Program-made: the position numbers and the translations under genes
Shown here: positions 17,347 to 26,532 of the stretch, in pieces
How positions within the stretch are numbered: the first letter of the stretch is position 1
Layout of the letters: every line of letters starts with the position of its first letter
Origin: Flavipsychrobacter sp964461535
GTDB taxonomy: Bacteria > Bacteroidota > Bacteroidia > Chitinophagales > Chitinophagaceae
NCBI GenBank assembly: GCA_964461535.1
Contig: CAYWUY010000006.1
Coordinates: forward strand, 23,565-87,564
DNA length: 64,000 bases
Reading direction: 5' to 3'
The notes under the pieces: generated by a model
Databases searched by the model: none
What the model was told of the DNA's origin: nothing
The model's input: only the letters and a program-made list of their open reading frames with translations

Positions 17347-17670
17347 TTAGGCTTTTAGGTTAGTATATACCCATGCTTTTACTAGTGCAGTTTCATCTGC
17401 AGACAATTTAGATTTTTCGCACATTTCAGGTAAAATGTGTTTCCATTGTTTAAAGGTAAACTCCTCAGGTTTCTTTAAATCATGACATTTTCCACAGCTA
17501 TTGTTATAAATGTCTTTGCCTTTATTTATTTGCGCTGTAGAATACTTAGACTTTATGGCTGTTACTTCATCATTAAGTGTTGTAACCGGAGCTTTACTAT
17601 GCATTTTGGCGCATTGAGATAAACTAAACATAGCTGCTATTAATGTGGCAGTAACCAGAGTCTTTTTCAT
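17347..17670 (-). CDS. Small c-type cytochrome lipoprotein
   Basis: A 107-residue protein with a lipoprotein signal peptide (lipobox LSQC, Cys at about residue 20) and one haem c site CGKCH near residue 60, followed by EFTFKQWKHILPEMCEKSKL; the methionine there may be the distal haem ligand. It is expected to be a membrane-anchored periplasmic electron carrier. No oxidase or dehydrogenase genes are adjacent, so its partner is unknown. A -7 box (TAGGTTTG) is 17 bases upstream. Confidence 0.88.
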   Translation of the reverse strand: MKKTLVTATLIAAMFSLSQCAKMHSKAPVTTLNDEVTAIKSKYSTAQINKGKDIYNNSCGKCHDLKKPEEFTFKQWKHILPEMCEKSKLSADETALVKAWVYTNLKA

Positions 17671-17687
17671 CTTAGTAATTTAGAATA

Positions 17688-17695
17688 CAAACCTA
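17688..17695 (-). promoter_or_regulatory. -7 promoter box for the cytochrome gene
   Basis: The minus strand reads TAGGTTTG, matching TAnnTTTG, 17 bases before the ATG at 17670. Confidence 0.45.
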
Positions 17696-17764
17696 AGCAT
17701 TTTTAGGGTATGCCTTATACTTTATTACGCCAATAATTTTCAACTATTATATTACATTTATAGC

Positions 17765-19138
17765 ATGAAAAAACTATTATCGGTAGCATTATTCTTGCTG
17801 ATATCTGGTTCTGTATCATTTGCACAAGATTCTCTTACGTTTAAGCGCATAGCTGATGAAGTTATGTTGCATGGACAATGTTATAACAATCTTAGAGTTT
17901 TATGTAAGAGTATAGGAAATAGGATAAGTGGTTCTGCAGCGGCAGCTAAAGCCGTAAAGTGGGGAGAGGCTGCAATGAAAGTGGCAGGGGCTGATACTGT
18001 GTGGTTGCAGCCGGTAGATGTACCTGTATGGGTAAGAGGAAAAGAATCTATACAAGTAAGACAAGGTAATGGGAACTATAAAACAATTAATGGAATATCG
18101 CTAGGTAACAGTGAGGGGACTAAAGGCCAACCTTTAGAGGCAGAGGTATTAATGGTATCTTCTTTTGATGAATTGGACAAAATGCCTGTTGATAAGGTAA
18201 GGGGTAAGATTGTTTTTTTTAACTACAGATTTAGGCAAGATTTTATTCATACTTTCAAAGGTTATGGCGATGCTGTTAAATATAGATGGGCTAGCCCATC
18301 TATAGCATCGAAGAAGGGTGCTGTGGCTGTTATTATTCGTTCTGTGTCTACGGGTGAAGATGATTTCCCACACACCGGTAGCATGAGATATGAAGATAGT
18401 GTAAAGAAAATACCAGAAATGGCATTAGGAAATTATAGTGCAGATTCATTAGAAAGTTATTGTAAAAAGGGAAGCGTTACAGCCAAAATAAAATCTGAAT
18501 GTACCATGCACACTGAGATGGCAAGGTCTTACAATGTTATTGGTGAAATAAGAGGTCGTACTAATCCTGAAAAAATAATTACTGTTGGTGGCCATTTAGA
18601 CTCTTGGGACGTAGGTGAGGGGGCACATGACGATGGCGCCGGTTGTGTTCAGTCTATTGAGGTGCTTAGGACATTTAAAGCATTGGGTATTCAGCCTAAA
18701 TATACTGTTAGAGCAGTGTTGTTTATGAATGAAGAGAATGGTTTAAAAGGTGGTAAAGCTTATGCAGATTCTGCTGTTGCCAAAAATGAGCACCATGTAT
18801 TGGCCATTGAGACTGATGCGGGTGGATTTTCTCCTAGAGGAATAGGTATGGAAATGGATGCCGACAAGAAAGAATTGATTAAACAGTATCGTAATTTATT
18901 TTTACCTTATGGTGTTTATGAGTTTGATATAGATGAAGGAGGCGCAGATATTTCCCCGCTACAGAATAAGTTGAAAGTCCCAGTTGCCGGTTTGCTGCCA
19001 GATTCTCAACGCTATTTTGATGTGCATCATACTCCAAATGATGTATTTGAAACAGTTAATCACAGAGAGCTAAAACTAGGAGCTGTTACTCTGGCACAGT
19101 TTATATACTTAGTTAGTGAGCACCAGTTATTACAATAA
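17765..19138 (+). CDS. Secreted M28-family metallopeptidase (carboxypeptidase Q-like)
   Basis: The signal peptide (1-20, ending SVSFAQ) is followed by an M28 peptidase with an inserted PA domain (about residues 110-230). Zinc-ligand motifs: GGHLDSWDVGEGAHDDGAGC (about 275-294, first His and bridging Asp), NEENGLKGG (catalytic Glu and Glu ligand), ETDAGG, and a C-terminal HHTPNDVFET with the last His. The layout matches plasma glutamate carboxypeptidase-like enzymes that release C-terminal residues from peptides. At 457 residues it is typical for Bacteroidota. The methyltransferase gene follows closely. Confidence 0.93.
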   Translation: MKKLLSVALFLLISGSVSFAQDSLTFKRIADEVMLHGQCYNNLRVLCKSIGNRISGSAAAAKAVKWGEAAMKVAGADTVWLQPVDVPVWVRGKESIQVRQGNGNYKTINGISLGNSEGTKGQPLEAEVLMVSSFDELDKMPVDKVRGKIVFFNYRFRQDFIHTFKGYGDAVKYRWASPSIASKKGAVAVIIRSVSTGEDDFPHTGSMRYEDSVKKIPEMALGNYSADSLESYCKKGSVTAKIKSECTMHTEMARSYNVIGEIRGRTNPEKIITVGGHLDSWDVGEGAHDDGAGCVQSIEVLRTFKALGIQPKYTVRAVLFMNEENGLKGGKAYADSAVAKNEHHVLAIETDAGGFSPRGIGMEMDADKKELIKQYRNLFLPYGVYEFDIDEGGADISPLQNKLKVPVAGLLPDSQRYFDVHHTPNDVFETVNHRELKLGAVTLAQFIYLVSEHQLLQ

Positions 19139-19150
19139 AAATATTCCAGT

Positions 19151-20515
19151 TTGAATTTGCCAGAAGCATTAATAGAGCAATTGCGCTCTATATACGGATT
19201 TGATGAAGAAGCGTTTGTAAATGCTCAAAATGGTGTTGCCGTTACTTCTGTTAGAATGCACGCCATAAAAAGCAAAAATTATATTAAACCTGAAAAAACT
19301 GTACCATGGTCAGTAGGTGGGTATTACTTACAGCATAGACCTGTATTTACGTTAGACCCTTATTACCACGCAGGTGCATACTATGTACAAGAGGCATCTT
19401 CTATGTTCATAGGTCAAATATGGAAACAATTTTTAGCTGATAAAAAAAATATTAGAGTTCTGGATTTATGTGCTGCGCCTGGAGGAAAAAGCACCTTAAT
19501 AGCAGACTTAATAGATAAGGATAGTCTATTAATATCTAATGAAGTAATTAGGAGTAGGGCAAGCATATTAGAGGAAAATATTACTAGATGGGGATATAAT
19601 AATACTTGGGTAACTAGCAATGATCCTAAAAGTTATGGTGCATTAAAAAATTACTTTGATGTTATAGTTATTGACGCACCCTGTAGTGGTTCCGGGTTGT
19701 TTAGAAAAGATGCTCGTGCAATAAATGAATGGAGTATAGATAATGTTAATCTGTGTGCTGCACGTCAAGAACGAATAATTGAGGATGTTTGGGACAGTTT
19801 AAAGCAGGGGGGGATGTTAATTTATGCTACATGTTCGTTTTCTCCACAAGAGGATGAGCAGATTTTGGATAAAATAGCGGCCCTTGGCGCTGAAAATGTA
19901 AAAGTTAGCATTGATTCGGATTGGGGTATAATAGAAAGTATGTCTGTAAATAATAATTATGGATATAGGTTTTTCCCTGACAAGCTAGATGGTGAAGGTT
20001 TTTTTGCAGGTGTTTTTATTAAAAGTACGGATGCGGATGAGAGGAAAGGAGTGAAATTTAGATCAGAAAATAATAAACAACTACAATTGAGTACCTCAGT
20101 ATTTTTTACAAACCCTGAAGAGCTAACGTATTTGAGTTACAAGGATAACAATTTTGCTATTAATAAGCAGCATGAAGTTGATTTTCAGGAGCTTAGCAAA
20201 ATGTTATATTTCAGGCAAGTAGGAGTTAGGTTAGGAGAGCCTTCAGCTAAAGAGTGGTTGCCAGATCATCATCTAGCACTTTCGGTTGATTTGTCAGAAA
20301 ATATTCAACATGTTAATGTAGATGTTGAAGATGCGCTTAGATTTTTAAAAAGAGAAAATATGGAAATACAGATGCCAGACCGTAAGGGCTGGTATGTGGT
20401 TAAGTATAATGGTCTGGGATTAGGATGGATTAAGAATATTGGTAATAGAGTTAACAATTATTTACCTAAACATTGGAGAATAAGAATGGAAATACCAGAT
20501 ATGGACAGGGAATAG
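19151..20515 (+). CDS. RsmB/F-type 16S rRNA m5C methyltransferase
   Basis: A NOL1/NOP2/Sun methyltransferase. SAM-binding motif I DLCAAPGGKSTL is near residues 106-117, motif IV DAPCSGSGLF near 173-182, and motif VI YATCSFSPQEDE with the catalytic Cys near 226; a C-terminal PUA-like/RsmF_C region (VRLGE..., GLGWIKNIGNRVNNYLP) follows. The start must be a TTG: the upstream in-frame stop is at 19136 and the first ATG is 35 codons in, past conserved N-terminal residues (LPEALIEQLRSIYG). It lies 12 bases after the peptidase stop. Confidence 0.9.
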   Translation: MNLPEALIEQLRSIYGFDEEAFVNAQNGVAVTSVRMHAIKSKNYIKPEKTVPWSVGGYYLQHRPVFTLDPYYHAGAYYVQEASSMFIGQIWKQFLADKKNIRVLDLCAAPGGKSTLIADLIDKDSLLISNEVIRSRASILEENITRWGYNNTWVTSNDPKSYGALKNYFDVIVIDAPCSGSGLFRKDARAINEWSIDNVNLCAARQERIIEDVWDSLKQGGMLIYATCSFSPQEDEQILDKIAALGAENVKVSIDSDWGIIESMSVNNNYGYRFFPDKLDGEGFFAGVFIKSTDADERKGVKFRSENNKQLQLSTSVFFTNPEELTYLSYKDNNFAINKQHEVDFQELSKMLYFRQVGVRLGEPSAKEWLPDHHLALSVDLSENIQHVNVDVEDALRFLKRENMEIQMPDRKGWYVVKYNGLGLGWIKNIGNRVNNYLPKHWRIRMEIPDMDRE

Positions 20516-20529
20516 CGGAAAAAGGGTAT

Positions 20530-20537
20530 TATTTTTG
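20530..20537 (+). promoter_or_regulatory. -7 promoter box for the LysM gene
   Basis: TATTTTTG, 25 bases before the ATG at 20563, in the only gap between the methyltransferase and this gene. Confidence 0.4.
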
Positions 20538-20562
20538 TATATTGTATTGATATAATCCGCTA

Positions 20563-21435
20563 ATGATGTCTAGATATATATGGTCTATATTGTTTTTATT
20601 GCTTTCTACAGCATCCATAGCTCAGCAAGGCGATAGCACATTTGCAGTAAAAAAAGGTCCTAGCCTAGCTATAAGATATTACCTAAAGTCAAAAGAAACG
20701 TTAGCTATGTTGGCTAACAGATATTACATATCTCAAGAGGTTTTAGAAACTACAAGTGGGGTAGACGGGAGGAAAAAACTACCAGCTGGTACTATGTTAC
20801 ATATCCCTCTAAATAAAGATAATTTTAAGTGTGCCGAAGAAGCTTCAGGATTGTTACATTGGGAAAAAGTATTCTATAGAGTAGGAGAGAAAGATGATTT
20901 AGCTTTAATAAGTTTATATGCCGGTGCTAAAAAACAAGATATAATTCAGTGGAATACACTTAAAGGAAGTAGGTTGTCTGAAGGTCAGGTATTATTTATA
21001 GGCTGGGTAAAAGTTGTAGAAAAAACTGAGGAGAATATTGAAAACGGTTTGGCATATCCAACACAAAAAAATGTAGCTAGTAATGCAGCTTCAGTGGATA
21101 CTGTGAGACATGCATATGGAGAATTGGATAGTGCCTATTTTGCCCAAACAAAAAATGGTAAAAATATTATTTCAGAAAAAGGCTCAGCTGCTTTTTTTGA
21201 AAAAGCCGGTAAGAATAATATATATTATGCTTTTCATAATACTACACAAAGAGGTGCAATAATAAAAGTTATAAATCCCGGTACAGGAAAGTATATTTAC
21301 GCTAAGGTGCTAAGCTCTTTGCCCGATACTAAACAGTTTGCAAATTGTATTATTGGTCTCAGTGCAACTGCAAAAGACGCATTAGGTATTACAGAATCTA
21401 AAGCATGGGTTGAACTTACTTATTCACCTGAATAA
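20563..21435 (+). CDS. Secreted LysM protein with RlpA-like barrel domain
   Basis: The signal peptide (about 1-21, ending SIAQQ) is followed by a LysM peptidoglycan-binding module (about 36-85, YYLKSKETLAMLANRYYIS ... LPAGTMLHIP), a probable second degenerate LysM (about 105-148), and a C-terminal domain (about 205-290) with KNNIYYAFHNTTQRGAIIKVINPGTGKYIYAKV, resembling the double-psi barrel of RlpA. A role at the cell wall is likely, with binding surer than enzyme activity. The heptosyltransferase gene follows after 18 bases. Confidence 0.8.
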   Translation: MMSRYIWSILFLLLSTASIAQQGDSTFAVKKGPSLAIRYYLKSKETLAMLANRYYISQEVLETTSGVDGRKKLPAGTMLHIPLNKDNFKCAEEASGLLHWEKVFYRVGEKDDLALISLYAGAKKQDIIQWNTLKGSRLSEGQVLFIGWVKVVEKTEENIENGLAYPTQKNVASNAASVDTVRHAYGELDSAYFAQTKNGKNIISEKGSAAFFEKAGKNNIYYAFHNTTQRGAIIKVINPGTGKYIYAKVLSSLPDTKQFANCIIGLSATAKDALGITESKAWVELTYSPE

Positions 21436-21453
21436 ATATTATTTTTCACATTG

Positions 21454-22497
21454 ATGAAGGTTCTTATCATCCGATTCTCTTCTATAGGAGATATTGTATT
21501 AACTACTCCCGTTATTCGTTGTCTAAAGCAGCAGCACAAAAATGTTGAGGTTCATTATCTTACTAAGTCATCTTTTAAAGATGTATTAATTGGTAATCCT
21601 TACATAGATAAGTTGCATCTGTTTAAAGACGATTTGAATGCAGTTATAGAAGAATTGATTGCGGAGTCGTTCGATTTTATCATTGATTTACACAATAATC
21701 TTAGAACATCCAGGGTTAAGAAAGCTCTTGATGTACCATCTGCAGCATATCCAAAACTAAATATAAAAAAGTGGCTTTATACTAATTTTAAGTTAGATGT
21801 TATGCCAGACCAAAGTATAGTAGAAAGATACTTTGTTCCGGCAGCAGAAATAAAGGTTCAAAATGATGGTCGTGGACTAGATTATTTTGTTCCTAAAGAT
21901 GTTAAGTTGAGCGAAGATGATATACCAATGAGTCATTGGAGTGGATTTGTAGGCTGTGTTATTGGCGGCTCATATGCTACGAAAAAACTACCAGTAGAGC
22001 AATGGAAAAAGCTATGCGAGTTGATACCTTATCCTATAATTCTATTAGGTGGACCTGAAGACAAAGAGGAGGGAGATTTAATTGCTTCTATAGACCCCAT
22101 AAGAATATATAATTCTTGTGGGAAATTTGCTCTTAATGAATCTGCTGAGTTAGTAAGATTATCAAAAGTCGTATTGTCTAATGATACGGGTTTAATGCAT
22201 ATTGCAGCTGCTTATAAAAAGCCAATTATATCATTTTGGGGTAATACCTCTCCTGAAATGGGAATGTTTCCATATTATGGATATAATAATTTTAAAAGCA
22301 GACCTTTAGCACAATCAATATTTGTGGAAAATAAAGCCATTAGCTGCCATCCATGTAGCAAGTTGGGATACAAAAAATGCCCCAAAGGGCATTTTAAATG
22401 TATGAATTCATTAGATATGGCAAATGTAGCTGCTGAGACACAGAAGCTATGGAGTTTTAATCAAAAAGTTGAAGCTAAAAGTTCGTCTAGTATTTAA
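21454..22497 (+). CDS. Glycosyltransferase family 9 (heptosyltransferase-like)
   Basis: A GT-B enzyme of the ADP-heptose:LPS transferase family: N-terminal MKVLIIRFSSIGDIVLTTPVIR with the conserved Gly-Asp, YLTKSSFKDVL, a nucleotide-sugar domain with GGPEDKEEG, and LSNDTGLMHIAAAYKKPIISFWGNTSP, the NDTGxMH motif of GT9. The 347-residue length is normal. TTG 21451 precedes the ATG at 21454, which is preferred. It would use the heptose made through gmhA/gmhB elsewhere in this window. The 3' end overlaps the convergent Smr gene by 11 bases. Confidence 0.92.
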   Translation: MKVLIIRFSSIGDIVLTTPVIRCLKQQHKNVEVHYLTKSSFKDVLIGNPYIDKLHLFKDDLNAVIEELIAESFDFIIDLHNNLRTSRVKKALDVPSAAYPKLNIKKWLYTNFKLDVMPDQSIVERYFVPAAEIKVQNDGRGLDYFVPKDVKLSEDDIPMSHWSGFVGCVIGGSYATKKLPVEQWKKLCELIPYPIILLGGPEDKEEGDLIASIDPIRIYNSCGKFALNESAELVRLSKVVLSNDTGLMHIAAAYKKPIISFWGNTSPEMGMFPYYGYNNFKSRPLAQSIFVENKAISCHPCSKLGYKKCPKGHFKCMNSLDMANVAAETQKLWSFNQKVEAKSSSSI

Positions 22498-23482
22498 AAT
22501 GTACTTCTGTGGCTCCGAACCCGTAGCGACCACTATATTCGTTTTTGAATCGACTAACATGCATAGTTTTCTTTAATATTTTGTGCACTTCTTCCCTTAG
22601 TTTACCTTCTCCTAATCCATGAATAATTACCATTCTTTCTTGTCTGTTAGATATTGCCAAGTGTAAGTATTTATCCAGAGTGTCTAGCTGTTTTTTAATT
22701 ATTTCTGGGTTAGATAGGTTTTTATGATTAGAAGTCAATTTCTCAATGTGTAAGTCTAATTCATAAACAGGAGTTAGTGCTTTTTTACTTTCATTCTGAA
22801 GTGCTTTTGGCATTGGTAATGGAATAAACTCTTTCACCTCTTCTTTCACTTTGTGAGAAAAGTCTGAAAATAAGCTATAGCTGAAAGATGCATTATTGTG
22901 CTCAAGTATATTTGTAATATGCTCAAATAGTTTTGATGGCTTTATTTTTAAGGTACCAGATTCTACCATTAAGTCTTTATCTGCAGGATTGCTACACTTC
23001 CAGTTAAATCGTGGTAAGTCATTCATATCTCCGTAATCTACATTGTTTAAATAGATGTTGCCGAAAGCATGTAATGTTCCTTCATGACTAAAGACGGTAT
23101 TTCCCAACAGCTGAACATCGTAGCTGAATTTGATATCTACTGGTAGTTCATTCAATAAATGCACTTTAAGGTGGTCTACAACATCTTCCATGTGGAAAGT
23201 CTTGAACACCGGTATAAATGATAAGTAAACACCTTTAGCTAATCTTGCTACGCGTTCTTTAGGCTTTTCTATGGGTATTTCTTCTACTACCTTTTTAACT
23301 GTTTTTTTCTTGTCTTTATCAGTAAACCATTTTAAATATGGATGGTCTACCTCATCTGCATAAATAGGGAAAGTAGTTCCTTCCACTTCCACCTCTATCA
23401 TTTGTTTATTTATAGTTGCTACTACACGACCTTCTTCACCGGTGCGCTTCAATAGCACTTTATCTCCTATTGCAAATTTCAT
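22487..23482 (-). CDS. DUF2027 and Smr domain protein
   Basis: Order: an N-terminal SH3-like segment (1-55, FAIGDKVLLKRTGEEGRVVAT), a linker, the central DUF2027 beta domain (about 85-220), and a C-terminal Smr domain (about 240-331) with YELDLHIEKL and VIIHGLGEGKLREEVHKIL. Smr domains are DNA/RNA nucleases or binding modules of the MutS2 type; this protein lacks the MutS ATPase. The combination is typical of Bacteroidota and its role is unknown. The downstream gene in the same direction would be none; rdgB lies upstream with a 21-base spacing. Confidence 0.88.
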   Translation of the reverse strand: MKFAIGDKVLLKRTGEEGRVVATINKQMIEVEVEGTTFPIYADEVDHPYLKWFTDKDKKKTVKKVVEEIPIEKPKERVARLAKGVYLSFIPVFKTFHMEDVVDHLKVHLLNELPVDIKFSYDVQLLGNTVFSHEGTLHAFGNIYLNNVDYGDMNDLPRFNWKCSNPADKDLMVESGTLKIKPSKLFEHITNILEHNNASFSYSLFSDFSHKVKEEVKEFIPLPMPKALQNESKKALTPVYELDLHIEKLTSNHKNLSNPEIIKKQLDTLDKYLHLAISNRQERMVIIHGLGEGKLREEVHKILKKTMHVSRFKNEYSGRYGFGATEVHFKY

Positions 23483-23503
23483 TTGTATCTATAATTATAG
23501 CAG

Positions 23504-24085
23504 CTAATCCGCTAATTTTTCTTTAATAAATGCTATCATTTTACTTACAGCAATTCCTCTATGGCTAATGCTATGCTTTACTGAAGCATCTAGCTCACCA
23601 AAAGTTTGGCTGTAGCCATTTGGAATAAAAATGGAATCATATCCAAATCCGCCATTACCTTTTTTTTCATATGCAATTGTACCATTGCATATACCTTCAA
23701 AATAGTGAGGCTGGCCATTCCAAATAAGACATATCACAGCTTTGTAATAAGCATTTCTATTTGTTTTATGTTCAATGTTGCTTAATACTTTTTGTAGATT
23801 GGCTTCATCATCTCTTTTGCCACTATAGTGCGCACTGTCTACTCCAGGTTGTCCATTTAGAGCATCAATACATAGGCCACTATCATCAGACATTACATTC
23901 TTGCCACAATAACTAAAAATTGTATGCGCTTTGGTGAAAGCATTTTCCTCAAATGTATCATAAGGTTCTGGTATGTCTGCTGTAAAGTGTATGTCGTTTA
24001 ATGATAACAAATCCAAATTATTAATCATTGCACTTATTTCAGCAATCTTTCCTTTATTATTAGTTGCTACTACTAATTCTTGCAT
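23504..24085 (-). CDS. rdgB: XTP/dITP diphosphatase (HAM1/RdgB)
   Basis: This house-cleaning enzyme hydrolyses non-canonical purine triphosphates. Motifs: VVATNNKGKIAEI (substrate SxNxxK-like), TFEENAFTKAHTI, MSDDSGLCIDALNGQPGV, GNGGFGYDSIF, and the C-terminal SHRGIAVSKM. At 193 residues it is standard. A TACCTTTG box ends five bases before the ATG, predicting a leaderless or nearly leaderless mRNA. Confidence 0.95.
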   Translation of the reverse strand: MQELVVATNNKGKIAEISAMINNLDLLSLNDIHFTADIPEPYDTFEENAFTKAHTIFSYCGKNVMSDDSGLCIDALNGQPGVDSAHYSGKRDDEANLQKVLSNIEHKTNRNAYYKAVICLIWNGQPHYFEGICNGTIAYEKKGNGGFGYDSIFIPNGYSQTFGELDASVKHSISHRGIAVSKMIAFIKEKLAD

Positions 24086-24090
24086 GTTTG

Positions 24091-24098
24091 CAAAGGTA
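24091..24098 (-). promoter_or_regulatory. -7 promoter box for rdgB (leaderless arrangement)
   Basis: The minus strand reads TACCTTTG, a full TAnnTTTG match, only five bases from the ATG at 24085. Transcription starting about 7 bases downstream would begin at or next to the start codon. Confidence 0.55.
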
Positions 24099-24120
24099 GG
24101 CTAGAAGCAGATATATCTTG

Positions 24121-24792
24121 TTATAAGCTTATTGCTTTAATATATGCTTCTCCTAAAATCATGTCTTCAGGGGTAGTAATTTTTATATTCTTTTTATCAC
24201 CTTCTACCAAGCATACTTTATGGCCATAAGCTTCTAAAACTGTAGCTTCATCTGTAAAGCTATCAGTATAGTTTTGTTGAAATGCCGGTTTAATAATTTC
24301 TGATCTAAATGTTTGTGGTGTTTGAATGATTCTTAAAAGATTTCTATCAATTGCTTTAGATTCTTCATTTTCTATCATTCTAACACTATCAGTAACTGCA
24401 ATAGTAGGTATAGCACTTCCGGCTTGCAAAGCGCCTTCGTAACATCTGTTTATTACTTCTTGTGATACAAATGGTCTTGCTCCGTCATGAATAAATACTA
24501 CTGCATTATCCGGAACGAGTTCAAGCCCGTTTTTAACACTATGAAACCTTGTTTCACCTCCTTCTGTAAGTGTAATATCAACTTGTTTAGATAGGTGTGG
24601 TAAAATTATTTGTGCATAGCTCAATTGTCCATTTGGCAAGACTAGTATTATATTGATGTCGTTAAATGTATTTATGAATGCATTAATAGTATGTGCAAGT
24701 ATAGGAATATTACCTATCGGTAAAAATTGTTTTGGAATAGCATTCCCCATTCTTAAGCCTTTGCCTCCAGCTACTATAACGGCGTACTTCAT
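24121..24792 (-). CDS. ispD: 2-C-methyl-D-erythritol 4-phosphate cytidylyltransferase
   Basis: The MEP-pathway enzyme joining MEP to CMP. N-terminal IVAGGKGLRMGNAIPKQF is the CTP-binding loop with Arg and Lys; FIHDGARPF, VTDSVR, RIIQTPQTF and FTDEATVLEA are the family blocks. At 223 residues it has normal length and no IspF fusion. Its presence indicates the non-mevalonate isoprenoid route, which would supply the polyprenyl synthase at 54 kb. Confidence 0.96.
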   Translation of the reverse strand: MKYAVIVAGGKGLRMGNAIPKQFLPIGNIPILAHTINAFINTFNDINIILVLPNGQLSYAQIILPHLSKQVDITLTEGGETRFHSVKNGLELVPDNAVVFIHDGARPFVSQEVINRCYEGALQAGSAIPTIAVTDSVRMIENEESKAIDRNLLRIIQTPQTFRSEIIKPAFQQNYTDSFTDEATVLEAYGHKVCLVEGDKKNIKITTPEDMILGEAYIKAISL

Positions 24793-24846
24793 AATAAGTA
24801 ATTAATAGACTACTTTTATTCTTTATAAACTTAAAGGTTCGAAGAT

Positions 24847-25188
24847 ATGTCAATTCAAAAGTTATTACTAACAATATTTACAGTTATAGGATTTAACACC
24901 TTACATGCCCAAATAGTATATAAGATGCCAAGTGCACAAAAATCAGAGCTTATTGTTTATGAAACAAATTATAAAGATGAAGCGGATTTAATAGTTTATA
25001 GAACACAATATGCAGCTAATGCAGTAGATAATAAAGGTATCTGGTTTATTACAAAAAATGTAGCAGAGGCAGATAAGAGAGTGTTTATAACTAAGGATAA
25101 GGTAAAAGCTAAGTTAATAATCATGTATACTGCTGACATTAATGAAGCAGGCTGGAGAAATAAAAGAAAAGAATACTTGATGAAGTAA
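24847..25188 (+). CDS. Small secreted DUF6150-like protein
   Basis: A 113-residue protein with a signal peptide (about 1-21, ending LHAQ). The rest carries repeated Tyr/Asp patterns (ELIVYETNYKDEADLIVYRTQYAANAV, KGIWFITKN, AKLIIMYT), resembling DUF6150 proteins. Its function is unknown. It is alone on the plus strand between ispD and the hom-metB operon and is followed by a hairpin. Confidence 0.6.
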   Translation: MSIQKLLLTIFTVIGFNTLHAQIVYKMPSAQKSELIVYETNYKDEADLIVYRTQYAANAVDNKGIWFITKNVAEADKRVFITKDKVKAKLIIMYTADINEAGWRNKRKEYLMK

Positions 25189-25201
25189 ATGAAAAGTAAA
25201 T

Positions 25202-25225
25202 ACAGCCCGATGGAAATCGGGCTGT
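25202..25225 (+). terminator. Hairpin after the DUF6150-like gene
   Basis: A perfect 10-bp stem ACAGCCCGAT / ATCGGGCTGT (25202-25211 and 25216-25225) with a GGAA tetraloop. There is no long T run after it, so it may stop transcription inefficiently or act as a 3'-end stabiliser. The remaining bases to 25320 hold nothing I recognise. Confidence 0.65.
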
Positions 25226-25320
25226 TGTAGTGTTAATGATCTTTGTTTTGCTTCTGGTGCTGAGAACAGCTTATTGAAAGAATAGGCAAGATCTATACAC
25301 TTACTCTACAAAAACAAACT

Positions 25321-26514
25321 TTAATTAGCTGAATAATCATGTAATATGATGGATACTTCAGGATTATTACTTAGTGTTCTTATTATACCTAAGGTTGTTT
25401 TACCTATTATATAAGCAGCGTTATTATTTGCATACGTTTCTTTCAGCTCTATAAATTGTTTTTTATAGTATTCTGATTTGTCTGCAGGAAATCTTAGTAA
25501 TACATTAAGCTCTGTTTCTTCTTCATTTTGAATTTGGTTAACTAAACCTAGCTTTTTGTACTCATATTTATAATCATAGCTCAATGCTGATATGTCGCTC
25601 AAAACTGCAGATGCTGTAGCGTGAGAACCAGCACCTTTGCCCATAAAAAACTGATTATCTGCAAAGCCGGTGTGTGTAATAACCCCATTATATACATCAT
25701 CAACATTGTATAGTCTACTGCTGTTATTTACATATTTAGGAATCACAAAACCAGTTATGCTTCCATTTACATCTCTATATGCATTAGCAACCAGTTTTAT
25801 TTTATATCCTTTTTCTTTTGCATAATTTGCTTCCAATGTCCCGATTTTATCTATTCCTATATTAAGTATGTCCTCAGGTTTTAAAATGATACCGAATGCA
25901 TGTGCTAATAGAATTAGTAACTTGTATTTAGCATCATATCCCCCCACATCAAGTATCGGATTGCTCTCTGCATAACCCAGCTGTTGTGCTTTTTGTAGTG
26001 CTATATCAAAGCTCATATTTTTAGATGCTATTTTGCTAAGTATGTAGTTGGTTGATCCATTTACTATACCTTCTATTGACTCAAGTAGGTCGTTATCATA
26101 ATACTCCTCCAGATTACGTATGATGGGTATACTGGCACAACAGGCAGCCTCGTATAATAGAGGGACATTGTATTGTCTTTGCAGGTGCACTAGTTCTTCA
26201 AAATGCTCTGCTATCATTTTCTTGTTTGCAGATACTACCGCTTTACCATTTTTTAGTGCAGTAGTTACTATATCGTAAGCTTCGTCTGAATTGTCTATTA
26301 GTTCTACTACTACATTTATTTCGTCATCATTAAGAATTTCATTCTTGTCGTAAGTAAAGTATGATTGATTAATACTACGTTCTTTACTCTTGTCTTTCAC
26401 ACATATCTTTTTGATGTCTGCTTTAATGCCTGGTGTAAGTTTAAGTACCTCATGTAAGCCACTTCCTACACAGCCAAACCCAAATAGTCCTATAGTTATT
26501 TTCTTTCTACTCAT
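25321..26514 (-). CDS. hom: Homoserine dehydrogenase
   Basis: The enzyme reduces aspartate semialdehyde to homoserine, the branch point to methionine and threonine. N-terminal NAD(P) motif IGLFGFGCVGSGL, then VVSANKKMIAEHF, the substrate segment YEAACCASIPIIRNL and GSTNYILSKI, catalytic GYAESNPILDVGGYDAKYKL, and GKGAGSHATASAVLSDI. At 397 residues it has no aspartokinase fusion and no obvious C-terminal ACT domain. It is 18 bases downstream of metB and under the same SAM riboswitch. Confidence 0.95.
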   Translation of the reverse strand: MSRKKITIGLFGFGCVGSGLHEVLKLTPGIKADIKKICVKDKSKERSINQSYFTYDKNEILNDDEINVVVELIDNSDEAYDIVTTALKNGKAVVSANKKMIAEHFEELVHLQRQYNVPLLYEAACCASIPIIRNLEEYYDNDLLESIEGIVNGSTNYILSKIASKNMSFDIALQKAQQLGYAESNPILDVGGYDAKYKLLILLAHAFGIILKPEDILNIGIDKIGTLEANYAKEKGYKIKLVANAYRDVNGSITGFVIPKYVNNSSRLYNVDDVYNGVITHTGFADNQFFMGKGAGSHATASAVLSDISALSYDYKYEYKKLGLVNQIQNEEETELNVLLRFPADKSEYYKKQFIELKETYANNNAAYIIGKTTLGIIRTLSNNPEVSIILHDYSAN

Positions 26515-26532
26515 ATCTATTATAGGGTTTTA